Origin: Abiotrophia defectiva ATCC 49176
Lineage (GTDB): Bacteria > Bacillota > Bacilli > Lactobacillales > Aerococcaceae
Assembly: GCF_000160075.2 (NCBI RefSeq)
Contig: NZ_KI535340.1
Coordinates: forward strand, 890,005-954,004
Reading direction: 5' to 3'
Length of the DNA stretch: 64,000 bases
Position numbers and translations under genes: made by a program. Position 1 is the first letter of the stretch. Each line of letters starts with the position of its first letter. The notes under the pieces were generated by a model that saw only the letters and a list, made by a program, of their open reading frames with translations, was not told the DNA's origin and ran no database searches. Below are positions 63,964 through 64,000 of this stretch, piece by piece.

Positions 63964-64000
63964 GTGTCCCTATTCAACTTGTGCTAACTTATGCACGTAA

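Overview
The window looks like chromosomal DNA of a low-to-mid GC Gram-positive coccus of the order Lactobacillales. The evidence is LPXTG and G5-domain surface proteins, a DnaX/RecR/Tmk/DarA/HolB/YabA cluster in the usual Firmicutes order, RapZ-YvcK-WhiA, HPr kinase, CtsR-ClpC, an enterococcal-type oad/cit citrate cluster, M-box and yjdF leaders, and strong AGGAGG ribosome binding sites. The mid-40s GC feel and gene content would suit Aerococcaceae relatives such as Abiotrophia, but that placement is inference. Most genes lie on the minus strand; plus-strand transcription units are few (pgm, the PTS pair and the citrate transporter). || Layout: 1-4.04 kb carries two surface proteins (a partial VWA adhesin and a G5/serine-repeat LPXTG protein), followed by about 1 kb without a convincing gene. 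5.1-9.2 kb is a UgpCAEB-type ABC importer. 9.3-14.6 kb holds an MBL-fold hydrolase, a small ORF, a flavodoxin-fold oxidoreductase, a two-component system and a short SSB paralogue. 14.8-17.7 kb is rapZ-yvcK-whiA, convergent-side neighbour of pgm (18.0-19.7 kb). 19.87-20.15 kb is a tandem array of four long palindromes. 20.2-23.9 kb is hprK-lgt-gpsA-trxB, and 24.1-26.7 kb an envelope-stress-like DUF4097/PspC/PspC/YvlD operon. 27.1-30.0 kb is uvrA. 30.1-38.1 kb is the long dnaX to tag replication, repair and RNA-modification cluster. 38.4-41.4 kb is an MgtA Mg2+ ATPase behind an M-box riboswitch and a previously unremarked 30-codon leader ORF. 41.5-42.2 kb contains yjdF with its riboswitch and the SRP RNA gene. 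42.3-51.5 kb holds a D-2-hydroxyacid dehydrogenase with an AEC carrier, tadA, a PucR-type regulator, ctsR-clpC, a 5'-nucleotidase family enzyme and an RpiR regulator divergent from a PTS IICB and HAD phosphatase (51.7-54.2 kb). 54.4-62.2 kb is the citrate lyase/oxaloacetate decarboxylase operon, divergent from a CitMHS transporter (62.5-63.9 kb). || How it works together: the right end would import citrate, cleave it with citrate lyase (CitDEF, matured by CitC and CitX) and decarboxylate oxaloacetate with a Na+-pumping complex (OadA, biotin carrier, OadB and an OadH-like subunit). A CcpA-type cre candidate lies in the divergent control region, and HPr kinase, CcpA's signalling partner, lies elsewhere in the window. 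|| Most unusual structure: (1) two ~183-bp intergenic elements at 26.9 and 49.2 kb that share an AT-rich end, a 17-bp identical core and a terminal palindrome at nearly identical spacing, plus two further solo palindromes with compensatory arm changes; (2) the 81-bp-period palindrome array after pgm; (3) the structured leader ORF between the M-box terminator and mgtA; (4) a ~115-bp two-tier inverted repeat between the two surface-protein genes. Several genes shorter than 60 codons (57, 59, 43 and 30 aa) were read directly from the sequence.
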